In this document: in pieces, positions 1 through 9,039 of the stretch | How positions within the stretch are numbered: position 1 is the stretch's first letter | Layout: every line of letters begins with the position of its first letter | The notes under the pieces: model-generated | Told to the model about the DNA's origin: nothing | What the model saw: only the letters and a program-made list of their open reading frames with translations | Database searches by the model: none | Assembly: GCA_035518715.1 (NCBI GenBank) | Contig: DATIXJ010000073.1 | Span: forward strand, 1 to 60,113 | Source: DATIXJ01 sp035518715 | Lineage (GTDB): Bacteria; Bacteroidota; Ignavibacteria; UBA10030; SZUA-254 | Reading direction: 5' to 3' | DNA: 60,113 nt | Made by a program: the position numbers and the translations under genes

Positions 1-141
1 ACACTACAACGCGGTCAGACCGCACAGCTCGTTGGGATACAGACCACCAGCTCCAGAAACACACCCCTTTCCTCAGGTTGCCAATGCCTGGAGACCGGGA
101 AAAACTAACTCAACATTGGTACACACACGGGGGGCTGGTCA
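1..141 (+). mobile_element. Right end of an IS3-family insertion sequence (truncated by window edge)
   Basis: The first bases encode the C-terminal signature of an IS3-family OrfB integrase (YNAVRPHSSLGYRPPAPE). The stretch after it ends in GGGGGGCTGGTCA at 129-141. IS3 elements usually end in CA, and a G-rich terminus of this sort fits a right inverted repeat spanning about 117-141. The left end lies outside the window, so the repeat cannot be paired and the exact boundary is an inference. Confidence 0.6.
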
Positions 142-364
142 ATATCGGAAATCAAGCCGCGATGCTTCTTGGTCGGAGACAGTAATCTTTACATGGAAGG
201 ATCCCCTAGTATTTCAATTCGAAGACTCTGAAGAGTTCTGCGAGTGGGTTGATCTTCGCGCCCCCGCTACTGTTCGCGAGGGTCTAGCTGTAATTCAGAA
301 AAGCTCCTGGCTTGATCCATTCACCCCGCTCAAATCTATATCTCTGGCTTTTGTCGATAAGTAG
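2..364 (+). CDS. IS3-family transposase OrfB, C-terminal fragment reading out of the element
   Basis: The frame opens at the window edge with HYNAVRPHSSLGYRPPAPET, the conserved end of the DDE integrase core of IS3-family transposases, so the catalytic part lies upstream of the window. Family members usually stop soon after this motif. Here the frame stays open across the presumed IS terminus near 141 and into DNA antisense to the 3' end of the Rieske gene, stopping at 362-364. Residues after about the 45th are therefore probably not native transposase. This could be a lost stop codon, a frameshift, or a frame that is open by chance. The family is clear; the true C-terminus is not. Confidence 0.55.
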   Translation, partial: HYNAVRPHSSLGYRPPAPETHPFPQVANAWRPGKTNSTLVHTRGAGQYRKSSRDASWSETVIFTWKDPLVFQFEDSEEFCEWVDLRAPATVREGLAVIQKSSWLDPFTPLKSISLAFVDK

Positions 365-889
365 TTCGCCGTCATCGGCGAGCGTTATTTTCACCCGCTC
401 AAGCGGACGAGGAGCAGGACCCTCGAAGTTCATTCCGTCTTTGTGAAATCCGCTCCCGTGGCACGGGCACTTGAATTTATTCTCATCGGCAAGCCAACGC
501 GGAGTGCAGCCGAGATGCGTACAGATGGCAAGAAGAGCATAAAATCCATCTTCATTCCGAACAATCCATACCCGTTGCGTGTCTTTGTACCTTTCGCTTA
601 CCTCGCCGACACGATACTCCGAAGGAAAGCCCGCCTTGAATGTCGAGGGAGGTTCATAGAGGACTCGCGGAAACATCATTCGTAAGGTGCTCACAACAGA
701 GGTGCCGAGAAACACCAGGATCGCGGCCCATCCTGCAATTGAAAGGAAGTTATGACGGCTGATGCGCCAAATGCCGGGGTCCTCAAGGGGGGGTCGGTCT
801 TGCTTGGGCTTTTTCAGAGACGGGATGTTATGAAGCCTGCGAGCTTCCGGGGGATCTTTCGTTGCGGTTTCTTCTCTATATGTTTCCAT
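284..889 (-). CDS. Rieske [2Fe-2S] iron-sulfur protein of a quinol:cytochrome c oxidoreductase-type complex
   Basis: This is a 201-residue membrane-anchored Rieske protein that would pass electrons from quinol to a c-type cytochrome on the outer face of the cytoplasmic membrane. A cytoplasmic N-terminus of about 45 residues precedes one membrane segment (about 48-70). The Rieske domain has both cluster motifs, CTHLGC (ligands C123, H125) and CPCHGSG (C141, H144), with C128 and C143 placed for the usual disulfide. The ATG at 889 is preferred over the longer frame because AGGTGG lies about 7 bases upstream and the extra residues look non-coding. The expected partner, cytochrome b, is not found downstream, where an IS3 end lies instead. 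Family assignment is firm; the complex it belongs to is inferred. Confidence 0.9.
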   Translation of the reverse strand: METYREETATKDPPEARRLHNIPSLKKPKQDRPPLEDPGIWRISRHNFLSIAGWAAILVFLGTSVVSTLRMMFPRVLYEPPSTFKAGFPSEYRVGEVSERYKDTQRVWIVRNEDGFYALLAICTHLGCTPRWLADENKFKCPCHGSGFHKDGMNFEGPAPRPLERVKITLADDGELLIDKSQRYRFERGEWIKPGAFLNYS

Positions 890-1701
890 CGCTTCACCAC
901 CTGACCGACGCTCAAATCGGTTGCCCGTGACACAGCCGCTCAAGAATGTGTTAACAGACAAAACTTCACTTACCAATTCACGTCTGTGAAGGTGATATCC
1001 GGATACTCCGAAGAACCGCACCTTTCGGGGAGGTATCCTGTGTAATCAAAAATCGACCGGAGCGCGCTGCCACTCGATCATTGATCTACCAATCTACCTC
1101 TAATAGTTTAACAAAGTAATAAACCGAAGCGTGCCCTTTACGACTCTGGAGAGATGATATACCTCTCGTTCAAGTAGTATCTTCAATCGACAGAGTTTCT
1201 TCAACGCGTAAACCGATGTGAACCTATCCGTCTGATCAAGGACCTCATGCCGTGATTGGCTACTCACCAACGTCATCAGCTTGAAATTTATCGCAACAAT
1301 CATCTCATTCGTTTTGGGTCGAGGATCGGGACAGGAACCTCCTCATGTAGCGATCTTGACAATCTGCAATCGTTTGGATATATTCCGCGTGATTTACACC
1401 AGGTTTCTGCAGATATATCCACCGTCCATGCAGACGGACGGGCGATGTATCCTTTACGAAAGACCCATCAAGCATTCTCTTCAACTTTTCTCGGGCCAAG
1501 CCAGGATTTCTGCGGCCCGGGACATCGTTCTCGACAACAAACTCAGCGCACATGTAGTCCCTTTTCTGGAGTCAGGATCTCCTGTTCCGGGAATTCAACC
1601 TTTAGAGTTAGTTGGAACCATCCGGCTCCGTGATCGCTGCTGGGTTATTACACAATCCGGAAACGGTTTCTTCGAACTTAAAATAAGGAGGGTGAAACTC
1701 A
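890..1701. other. Intergenic region without a convincing gene
   Basis: About 810 bases separate the Rieske gene from the divergent T9SS gene. Open frames here (for example 1100-1303 minus and 1256-1633 plus) have no recognisable domains, signal peptides or good ribosome sites. The one clear signal is a sigma70-like promoter at 1356-1384, which leaves a leader of about 310 bases before the next start codon. Confidence 0.6.
1356..1384 (+). promoter_or_regulatory. Strong promoter candidate (TTGACA-N17-TATATT)
   Basis: TTGACA at 1356-1361 and TATATT at 1379-1384 are exactly 17 bases apart. Transcription would start near 1391 and give a leader of roughly 310 bases before the gene at 1702, or a separate small transcript. 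Confidence 0.5.
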
Positions 1702-3021
1702 ATGAGTACGCGAGTTCGGCTTCTTCTCCTGGCAATGACAGTGGTATGTCGTCCTGTCCTGATGACGGGGCAATGGACGTCCAACAACGGACCGGTCAAT
1801 GGTTGGTCAATAAGAAGTGTTGTCGCCGTTTCGAATGACTCGGGGGGTACCAATCTCTACGCAGCAAGCCAGGGCGGCGTCTATCTGTCAACCGACAACG
1901 GTATTACGTGGGACAGCTCGAGCGCAACCCTGGCGAGTACCTTTGGCCAGTGTCTCGCGGCGGCTCTCAACGGATCAAGCGAAGACCTCTTCACCGGGAC
2001 TGAAAGCAACGGCATCTTCCGGTCGACGGATTTCGGTACGTCGTGGACAAATACGAGTGCGGGCCTCGCCGGCTCGGACGTCAATGCCCTCGCAGTTGCA
2101 CCCCGCGTGCCGGGGGGCAACAACCTCTGGGCCGGGACGTGGTCGGGAGTATCGCATTCAACGGACAGAGGCGACAGCTGGACCACGGTCAATACAGGCT
2201 TAACGAACATCGGCGTTCTCTCAATGAGTGTTTGTGATACGATGCTCTTTGTCGGCACCTATGGGGGCGGCATCTTTCGGCTTACGAATAGTGGAGGAAG
2301 CTGGGACAGCGTCAATGCGGGGCTGACGGATAAATACGTCAGCGCCATGGCTGTTGGGGCGAACGGGACGAGTCTCTTTGCCGGGACATCGAGCGGCGGC
2401 GTGTTTCTCTCCACGGATTTTGGAGAGAGCTGGATCACCAGAAACACCGGCTTTCCCAGGTCGAGCTACGACACTGCCCTCTACGCGCAGGTGAACACTT
2501 TTTGCGTGTGGGGCAATAACATTTTTGCCGGGACCGACGGGGAGAAGGTTTATCTTTCAACGGACGGCGGTGGCACATGGGAAGATGTGAATACCGGGTT
2601 GACCGATTCATATATAAATGCGCTTGCAGTTTCATCGGGAAGTGCAACTCTCTTTGCGGCGACCAACAATGGTATTTGGAGAAGACCATTGGCGGAGATG
2701 ATCACAGCGGTCGGGCCTTCCCGCACTTCACTCCCAAGTCTCATCAGTCTCTCTGCCAACTACCCCAATCCATTCAACCCTATCACGGCTATCAGATATA
2801 ACCTGCCTTCGACTTGCCTGGTTTCGCTAAGAGTCTATGATCTGACGGGAAGAATGGTCGATGTATTGAGGGCAGGGGCGGAGGAGGCAGGATACAGGAC
2901 GGCAGTCTGGAATGCGGCCGGGTGTGCCTCTGGAGTCTACGTTGTCCGGCTTAAAGCGATATCACTTGCTGATCCCGCAATGTCGTTCACGGGAATCAGG
3001 AAGATGATCCTGCTGAAGTAG
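1702..3021 (+). CDS. T9SS-secreted beta-propeller (BNR/Ycf48-like) protein
   Basis: The 439-residue protein starts with a signal peptide (about 1-24). Propeller blades follow to about residue 345, with repeated LFAGTxxxGVFLSTDxGxSW motifs typical of BNR/sialidase-like propellers. The last 85 or so residues form a type IX sorting domain (YPNPFNPITAIRYNLPSTC, VYDLTGRMV, ending KMILLK). It should be exported by Sec, passed through the T9SS and released or attached at the cell surface; its ligand is unknown. AAGGAGGGTG lies about 8 bases before the ATG and supports the start. The blade ending GIWRRPLAEM also occurs at the end of the propeller in the 20416-22524 gene, so the two are paralogues. 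Confidence 0.85.
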   Translation: MSTRVRLLLLAMTVVCRPVLMTGQWTSNNGPVNGWSIRSVVAVSNDSGGTNLYAASQGGVYLSTDNGITWDSSSATLASTFGQCLAAALNGSSEDLFTGTESNGIFRSTDFGTSWTNTSAGLAGSDVNALAVAPRVPGGNNLWAGTWSGVSHSTDRGDSWTTVNTGLTNIGVLSMSVCDTMLFVGTYGGGIFRLTNSGGSWDSVNAGLTDKYVSAMAVGANGTSLFAGTSSGGVFLSTDFGESWITRNTGFPRSSYDTALYAQVNTFCVWGNNIFAGTDGEKVYLSTDGGGTWEDVNTGLTDSYINALAVSSGSATLFAATNNGIWRRPLAEMITAVGPSRTSLPSLISLSANYPNPFNPITAIRYNLPSTCLVSLRVYDLTGRMVDVLRAGAEEAGYRTAVWNAAGCASGVYVVRLKAISLADPAMSFTGIRKMILLK

Positions 3022-3130
3022 ACCGCAGTATGGCAGATTCGGGATGCCGGTATAATTCTGGCTGCGGCTATCTGCTGAGCTCTCGGTCGATCGGGAAAAA
3101 TCTCAATTACCCGATTGCGGAAGAGGCGCT

Positions 3131-5944
3131 TTATCGAACCGTATACGTGAAGGTAACCATGAAGTAGCGTGTCAGCACTTCGTTCTGGGTGTCATCGATG
3201 TACGAAGAGGTGATCGAGCGGTTAACATTCTTGTTTTGGCCGAGGATGTCCGACACCCCTGCTTTTAATTCTCCCCTGTCGTCTGCAAAGAACTTCTTGG
3301 CAATGCTGACGTTCCAGAGGATAATATTCTGATTGAAGCCCTGCGACAGTCCGCTCGTGTAGGCGTTGCTCAGATCATTCCGCAGAACGATTTCCTTCCA
3401 AAACGTCCAGACCCATTTCACCGCCAATGTGTGTGAATAGTAATTTCCGTTCGTGTCGGGTTGAAGGGAACTGCGAGAAATATTATAATTGCCGCTGTAC
3501 GATATGGTGAAATCGAAGTCTTCGCTGATGTTGCTACCGATGACCACTCCACCTGTCAGGGCGGTGGTCGCGACGGTGTTGCGAGCCCCGTTGATCTGTC
3601 CGGGGGTGCGAACATACGAAATGCCGGAGTTCAGGTTGAGCGCGCTGCTGATCAGATTGAACGGCAATCCGTAGGTGAGAAACGTGCGGGCATTCCAATA
3701 GCCGTTGAGGTTTACCGGATACGTCAGCTGGGATCCCCGGGCGAGGAGCATGCCGTTCGACAGCGTGGAGTCCCGGAGCGGTGCGACAACAGCGGTTGCG
3801 ACGTAATTCTCGGTGTACGTCCCGGAAAAGAGGAGAAACATGCTTTGTGAGCGCTGCGGAGCAGTGAGAGAATACCGTGCGAGGAGTGTATGAGAGTACG
3901 ACTGGTTGAGTGCCGGATTCCCCGCTGACAACAGGAGAGGATTCGAGTTGTCGATCACTTCCTGCAGTTGCGTGACACTCGGGGCGCGTGTGAACGTCCG
4001 GTAGTAGATCCTCAGACTCCGGCGGTCAGTCATGGTGTACAGGAGCAATGCGCTTGGCATGACGGTACTGAAATTTCTCGACAGGATTCCCCCCTGAACC
4101 GACGGATCATCGCCGCGTAACGAGGCAATCTGATACGAAATCGTTGCCATAAAATTCATCGTTGCGCTTCGCCGGCGGTACCCGAAACCCGCATTCTGCG
4201 TGAGGTAGTCGTTGGTGTACGCGTTCGAAAGCGGGGAATCAAATGCCGTGTATCCATTGGTGAGGGAATCGAAGTCATAGGTATTCTTGTCGGCACGGGT
4301 CCGAGTGAACGATGGGGTGTACAGAAGCTGAAACAACCCATCAACACCTGCCGGTTCGGTATAGACAAGACTCCCGCTCAGCGTTTTGATGATGGAGAGA
4401 TACTGCGATTGCTGTGCAACGGTATCATCGGGGTTCGGGTCGGGTCCCGTAAAATGGTCCCAGGAAAAAATAGTCCCATCGGTGGTCTTCCGGCTTGCCC
4501 CTGCCCCGAGATCGATGGAGATCGTCCGTCCGGGAAGATCGAACCTGTGCCGGTAGATCGTATGTCCGGAAAGGGTGTAGCCGGAATTCAGCGCATCGGT
4601 AACGGATTGCGACTGAATTCCCGACGAGCCGAGCATTGTCGTTGCTCCGAGAAGATTGTCGGCGCGGTTCGACTGGAAGTAGAGAACGGGGAGGACCGTA
4701 ATGATGTTCGAGGGATCCGCGGCGTAATCGAGCCGGGCGTTGATCCGGTGGTTAAAATTCCTGCTGGCGGGATCGCTCGTCTGATCGTAGAGACTCGTCG
4801 AATCTCCACCGAGGAGATACTGCCGGTGGTCGATCTGCTGGTTCTCGTTGTCGACGCGGTTGAACGAGTAGCTTCCCTGAGCAAAGAGATTGCTCTGAAG
4901 ACTATCCATCGCATTTAGGCCGATCATGCTTGTCGTATTGATGCCCTGCTGCTGGCCGACGAGGGAGGGGTTCGCGCCTCCGGCGCCCCCCGATCTGCCG
5001 AACGGATTTCCCCCGCGGCGTGAGCCGTTTCCACGGCGGTTCGGTCCGCTTCCCGGTGTGCGGAGCTGGTTGCCGGGAGACGTAACGCCGAGAATGTCCT
5101 GGGTCGAGAAATTCTGCTCATTCACATTGTTCGAAAGACCGAGAGCAGTTATCCTTCTGTCGCCGTCGAAAAGATTCACGTCCCCGCCCGCCTCATATCG
5201 GCTGTCGTCGCCGTAGCCGGCTGCGGCCTTTCCGAAATGAAGATCTCCACGGTCGCGCCGGGTAACGATGTTGAGCGACTTGATAGACTGGCCGTCGTCG
5301 AAGCCGGTAAACTGCGCCTGCTCGCTCATCTGGTCGAAGACCTGGATCTTGTCGATGACCTCTGCCGGGAGGTTTCTCACTGCAAGTGTCGGGTCGTCGC
5401 CGAAAAACGGCTTTCCATCCACAAGCACGCGCTGGATTGTCTCGCCCCCGGAGGAAATCGTGCCGTTGTTGACGGTTATCCCGGGAAGTTTCGTCAGGAG
5501 GTCCTCCGCAGTGGCATCACGGTTGACTTTTGCAGCCGCAGCATTGAATTCGGTCGTGTCACCGTGTTGAATCGCCGGAGCAATCTGCCCGTGAACCAGC
5601 ACCTCGCCAAAGGCAATCGGCTGCTCGACCATTACCAGCGGCCCGAGCCGGACATCATCGCTATCCACCTGAACTTTCGTGGCCACTGCTTTACGGCCAA
5701 CGGCGGTTGCTTCCAGAAGATATTGTCCGAATGGAATTCTGCTGAAAAGAAACATCCCATTCTCGTCAGATTCAACTCGACGTGATTGCGATGAGTCTTT
5801 CGTACTGGTTAATTGGAGATGAATTCCCGGGAGAGGCGCTCTCCGTTCATTGAAGACCGTACCGCGGACGGATGATTCCTGGGCGTACAGGAAGAGGGGG
5901 AAAAAAAGAATCCAGAAGGGGAGTATGAATCCGAGGGCCCGCAT
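3131..5944 (-). CDS. TonB-dependent-receptor-like outer-membrane beta-barrel protein
   Basis: A 937-residue outer-membrane protein with a signal peptide (1-21, cleaved after LYAQ). A carboxypeptidase-regulatory-like beta-sandwich (about 24-110, SVRGTVFNERRAPLPGIHL) comes next, then a plug-like domain (about 115-210; LTKLPGITV, IQRVLVDGKPFFGDD) and a long barrel rich in alternating aromatic strands that ends in the aromatic strand YFMVTFTYTVR. A Gly/Asn/Arg-rich loop lies near residues 285-330. This matches the Bacteroidota outer-membrane beta-barrel family related to SusC/TonB receptors. No TonB box is evident and no SusD-like partner is adjacent, so the substrate is unknown. It is convergent with the 1702 gene across about 110 bases. 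Confidence 0.85.
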   Translation of the reverse strand: MRALGFILPFWILFFPLFLYAQESSVRGTVFNERRAPLPGIHLQLTSTKDSSQSRRVESDENGMFLFSRIPFGQYLLEATAVGRKAVATKVQVDSDDVRLGPLVMVEQPIAFGEVLVHGQIAPAIQHGDTTEFNAAAAKVNRDATAEDLLTKLPGITVNNGTISSGGETIQRVLVDGKPFFGDDPTLAVRNLPAEVIDKIQVFDQMSEQAQFTGFDDGQSIKSLNIVTRRDRGDLHFGKAAAGYGDDSRYEAGGDVNLFDGDRRITALGLSNNVNEQNFSTQDILGVTSPGNQLRTPGSGPNRRGNGSRRGGNPFGRSGGAGGANPSLVGQQQGINTTSMIGLNAMDSLQSNLFAQGSYSFNRVDNENQQIDHRQYLLGGDSTSLYDQTSDPASRNFNHRINARLDYAADPSNIITVLPVLYFQSNRADNLLGATTMLGSSGIQSQSVTDALNSGYTLSGHTIYRHRFDLPGRTISIDLGAGASRKTTDGTIFSWDHFTGPDPNPDDTVAQQSQYLSIIKTLSGSLVYTEPAGVDGLFQLLYTPSFTRTRADKNTYDFDSLTNGYTAFDSPLSNAYTNDYLTQNAGFGYRRRSATMNFMATISYQIASLRGDDPSVQGGILSRNFSTVMPSALLLYTMTDRRSLRIYYRTFTRAPSVTQLQEVIDNSNPLLLSAGNPALNQSYSHTLLARYSLTAPQRSQSMFLLFSGTYTENYVATAVVAPLRDSTLSNGMLLARGSQLTYPVNLNGYWNARTFLTYGLPFNLISSALNLNSGISYVRTPGQINGARNTVATTALTGGVVIGSNISEDFDFTISYSGNYNISRSSLQPDTNGNYYSHTLAVKWVWTFWKEIVLRNDLSNAYTSGLSQGFNQNIILWNVSIAKKFFADDRGELKAGVSDILGQNKNVNRSITSSYIDDTQNEVLTRYFMVTFTYTVR

Positions 5945-6122
5945 TCGTCAGAGATTCCGATACGAATTTGACAGGATTTGTGGTTCCTGGTTTAATGATG
6001 GATTGCGGGCACCATCACCTCCGGTGAAACGGTGGTGAAAACCGTTCCTCAGTTTTCTTGCATTCAACGTCTTGAGAAGAAGAGCGCAAAAGCGGTATTA
6101 TGGAAATATCCGTCCTCTCAAA

Positions 6123-6359
6123 CCACTCGCTCATCAATCAAAGCGGGTTCCATCAAGAGTGAGTCCGAAGATCTATAACTCTCTCGGCCGGGTTGTCGCG
6201 AGTTTCGCGGATTGCGTCGAAGAGGCGTGATACAGGCAAGTAACCAGGGACATACCCAATTGTTCCTTCGTGACGTACTTCCATTGACCCGTAGCAACAA
6301 GTATCACCAATCCCGCAGCGACTTTCAGCCAGGCTAGAAAAATGGTCTTAACGAACTAA
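6123..6359 (+). pseudogene. Decayed 3' end of a T9SS-cargo gene
   Basis: In one plus-strand frame the translation reads PKIYNSLGRVVASFADCVEEA, stop, YRQVTRD...FVTYFH, stop, PVATSITNPAATFSQARKM and VLTN, followed by a stop at 6357-6359. This lines up residue by residue with the intact type IX sorting tails in the window (KVYDILGQLVATLASGMHEAG..., TSIADPSKTFTQVRKMVLLK). Two internal stops, one where the conserved Gly codon GGA would be TGA, and the loss of the YPNPFNP motif show that it is dead. Nothing recognisable remains of the cargo domain upstream. Confidence 0.75.
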
Positions 6360-6407
6360 TGCCGGAGGATGGACGGTTCGTGTCTTCCGAGTTCACCTGA
6401 TGCCGAC

Positions 6408-6438
6408 AAAAAACCCCGGCTCTTTCGGGTCGGGGTTT
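6408..6438 (-). terminator. Rho-independent terminator of the 6464-8767 gene
   Basis: Read on the minus strand, a stem AACCCCGAC/GCCGGGGTT with the loop CCGAAAGA is followed by TTTTTT. It lies about 25 bases past the stop codon. Confidence 0.85.
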
Positions 6439-6463
6439 GACGTCCTGATTGATAGTTTCCAAC

Positions 6464-8767
6464 TTACTTCAAGAGCACCATCTTCCGGACCTGCGTGAAC
6501 GTCTTCGATGGATCCGCAATGCTCGTTGCCTCAAGCTGGTAGAAATAGATGCCGCTCGCGAAGTTTGACGCATTCCAGGTCACGGATTGATTTCCTGCTT
6601 CATGCATCCCGGAGGCCAGCGTCGCCACAAGCTGACCGAGGATATCGTACACCTTCAGCGATACTCCGCTGCGATAGGGCAGATTGTATTGTATGGTAGC
6701 AGTCGGATTGAAGGGATTGGGGTAGTTCGGAGAAAGTTCGTATGTCGATGGCAGGAGTGGCCTCTGTGAAATCGGGACGCCGGTCACCAGACCGTTCTTT
6801 GTCAGCGCATATAACCCGCCGCCCCGCAATAGTGCATACGATGTATCTCCGCGGGAGTGTAGAGCATCTACCTGAATTGTGTCATGCGTTAATATCGTCC
6901 ACGAAGCTCCGTCATCGGTGGACATCGATATACCCACGTCGGCTAGCAAAGCTCCAACGACGGCAGTATTGACGATGAAGATCGTGCCGTTCCTGTCGAC
7001 CGTGAACTTGAAAATGTTGGAAGAGGGCAGCGGCACCTGATTCCAGACTCCGGCACTATGGCGATACATCAGATGGTAGTTTGTGCCGAAGACTTCTCCG
7101 GGCTTACCCGGTTTCATCAGGTAAAAACTCAAAACGCTCGAGGCCAAACCGACGGTATCGACACTCCAGCTCCCTCCGGTAATTGAGCGGTGCAGTACGC
7201 GCGGTGCTCCGACATAGGTACCGCTCAAATAGATCAATCCTCCGTGATCCGTTCCCATCGATGAAGCGTAGGCGTAACTCCCCATCGGGATACCCGCCGT
7301 ATCGGGGATCCACTTCCCGGTACTATCCCGCTGATACGCTCTACCGTAATAACTGAATCCCACGATAGAGGAAGCAATGTGCTCTCCCCCCAACTCATCG
7401 ACAAAAAAGATCCTTCCGGTTGTCGACGAGATATTCATGGTGTCCGCACTCCAGGTCGTGCCATTATCGGTGGATTTATAGATCGAGCCCATGGCGGAAG
7501 AATTCGGATCGGGGTTCGGCACAGAGGTGTATAACCGTTCGGAGCTATCTTTATAGATGGGAAGGGCGCCAAGATATCCGGCAGGCGGGAAACTCTTGTG
7601 CCATGCGGTGTCGCCGGCATCATTATAATATATTCCCAGGTCGGTGCTGACGAGAATCCGGTTCGGACTGTGCTTCGCAAAGCCGTAGAAGTTCTCGGCC
7701 CGGATACCGCCGTTCGATTCATACCAGGTGTTGCCCTGATCAGGAGTCACAAATATGCCGAAGCTTGTGGCGGCTATGACCGTCGAATCGCCGGTGATCG
7801 CATTAATAACCGGCGGATTGACTGTCGTCGCCAGAATACCGGCATCGACTCTTACCCACGCACCGGTTCCGCCTGCGGACTTATAGAGAGTTCCGTTCCC
7901 GCTGGTAGCGTAGATGTTGTGAAATTGATCATCTCCGAAATTACTGAGGGCAAGCAAACCAATTCCCGCGGTATCCGGATTCCATGTCAACCCCCCATCT
8001 GTACTCGAAAAAACTCCGCTGTTGCCGGAACCCACGACAAATATTCTGTTGAGCCGGTCTATATAAACAGTCTGAAGGGCCGTGGGAGTCGTCAAGGTTG
8101 TGACCTGATGCCAAATCGAGGTGTCCGGAGATTGCATGAATAACCCGGCAGTTGTCGCGGCATAAACATACTCCGATGAATCGAGGGCAAGGTTCCGGGC
8201 GAACACGCCGTTCCCAAATCCGGCAGTGTCAATCTGCCAGGTTGCTCCCGTATCCCGGCTGACATAGACCGATGCTCCGAGGAGGTAGACCGCATCGCCG
8301 AGAACCCGGTCCCAAGTTGATGCGAGGTCGGCACTGCTGGGCTTGCCCAGATTCTTTATCGCTGCTCCCTTCGAAGTCGAGTAATTGCTGAAGTCGAAAA
8401 CCAGGACAGTCCCATCATTCAGCAGTACCAGGGCCTGCTGGCGATTCCTCGGTATATTGAACGGACCAACGGCGTCAATCTTGACCTCGATCCGCTGAAT
8501 GCTCTTCCCTGACGGTGGAGAGTAAATCTTAATATAATCGATATCGGCGGTCTGGCTGTTCTTGATATAGATACCCTCCGGGGTCGCCGCGGCGTTAAAT
8601 TGAGTTCCCCCGGAAGTTTCCACGTTGACGGTACCGATGGTGCCGGCTCCGGTGAGGTTACCATTGATAGGGCCTGGTTGGGCGTAAAGGAGTGGAGAGG
8701 AGAGGATAATCGCCGACAGGATGTGGCGGCGTACGAGACGTCGAAACATCAACGAAAAGGTTTTCAT
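6464..8767 (-). CDS. T9SS-secreted BNR-type propeller protein
   Basis: The 767-residue protein has a signal peptide (MKTFSLMFRRLVRRHILSAI..., cleaved near LLYAQ), a short beta-rich N-terminal domain (about 32-130) and a long propeller with recurring STDGGLTWNPDTAGI-like blades to about residue 670. The type IX sorting tail (NYPNPFNPTATIQYNLPY...VRKMVLLK) forms the last 85 residues. The ATG at 8767 is chosen over the longer frame because GGAAGG sits 6-7 bases upstream and a signal peptide starts there. It is a surface or released protein; the ligand is unknown. A promoter at 8810-8839 and a terminator at 6408-6438 make it monocistronic. Confidence 0.85.
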   Translation of the reverse strand: MKTFSLMFRRLVRRHILSAIILSSPLLYAQPGPINGNLTGAGTIGTVNVETSGGTQFNAAATPEGIYIKNSQTADIDYIKIYSPPSGKSIQRIEVKIDAVGPFNIPRNRQQALVLLNDGTVLVFDFSNYSTSKGAAIKNLGKPSSADLASTWDRVLGDAVYLLGASVYVSRDTGATWQIDTAGFGNGVFARNLALDSSEYVYAATTAGLFMQSPDTSIWHQVTTLTTPTALQTVYIDRLNRIFVVGSGNSGVFSSTDGGLTWNPDTAGIGLLALSNFGDDQFHNIYATSGNGTLYKSAGGTGAWVRVDAGILATTVNPPVINAITGDSTVIAATSFGIFVTPDQGNTWYESNGGIRAENFYGFAKHSPNRILVSTDLGIYYNDAGDTAWHKSFPPAGYLGALPIYKDSSERLYTSVPNPDPNSSAMGSIYKSTDNGTTWSADTMNISSTTGRIFFVDELGGEHIASSIVGFSYYGRAYQRDSTGKWIPDTAGIPMGSYAYASSMGTDHGGLIYLSGTYVGAPRVLHRSITGGSWSVDTVGLASSVLSFYLMKPGKPGEVFGTNYHLMYRHSAGVWNQVPLPSSNIFKFTVDRNGTIFIVNTAVVGALLADVGISMSTDDGASWTILTHDTIQVDALHSRGDTSYALLRGGGLYALTKNGLVTGVPISQRPLLPSTYELSPNYPNPFNPTATIQYNLPYRSGVSLKVYDILGQLVATLASGMHEAGNQSVTWNASNFASGIYFYQLEATSIADPSKTFTQVRKMVLLK

Positions 8768-8809
8768 ATGATGCCTTCCGAAAAGAACAAAAAACAGTGA
8801 TGGGTCCAT

Positions 8810-8839
8810 GAAAGTAAATGATTTATAGAGAATTGTCAA
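8810..8839 (-). promoter_or_regulatory. Promoter of the 6464-8767 gene
   Basis: On the minus strand TTGACA (8839-8834) is followed after 17 bases by TACTTTC (8816-8810), giving a leader of about 35 bases before the ATG at 8767. Confidence 0.55.
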
Positions 8840-8984
8840 GCATGTCTCCCTGCGAGAGTATTCCCAGTTTCCCGGCCACGGGAATAGAAATTTTCCCCAC
8901 CCCATCTTTTCTGAATCGCAAAAGGATATGAAAATGACGGTTTATGACACGCTTTGGGTTCCACGTTCCGTATGTCTGAGCGAC

Positions 8985-9013
8985 AAAAAACCCCAACTCT
9001 TTCGGGTTGGGGT
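8985..9013 (-). terminator. Rho-independent terminator of the 9040-10305 gene
   Basis: The minus-strand transcript folds as ACCCCAAC/GTTGGGG with the loop CCGAAAGA and then runs into TTTTTT. The hairpin is nearly identical to those at 6408 and 10687. Confidence 0.85.
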
Positions 9014-9039
9014 CAGGGTATATAGCAGATATTTTGGTT

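Larger units (their letters stand above)
5945..6463. other. Intergenic region holding a gene remnant and a terminator
   Basis: About 520 bases lie between two minus-strand genes. The only recognisable contents are a decayed T9SS tail on the plus strand (6123-6359) and the terminator of the 6464 gene (6408-6438). No promoter for the 3131-5944 gene could be assigned with confidence. Confidence 0.6.

Noticed and set aside
1100..1303. A 67-codon minus-strand frame upstream of the Rieske gene
   Set aside because: No ribosome site, no known motif and AT-rich non-coding character.
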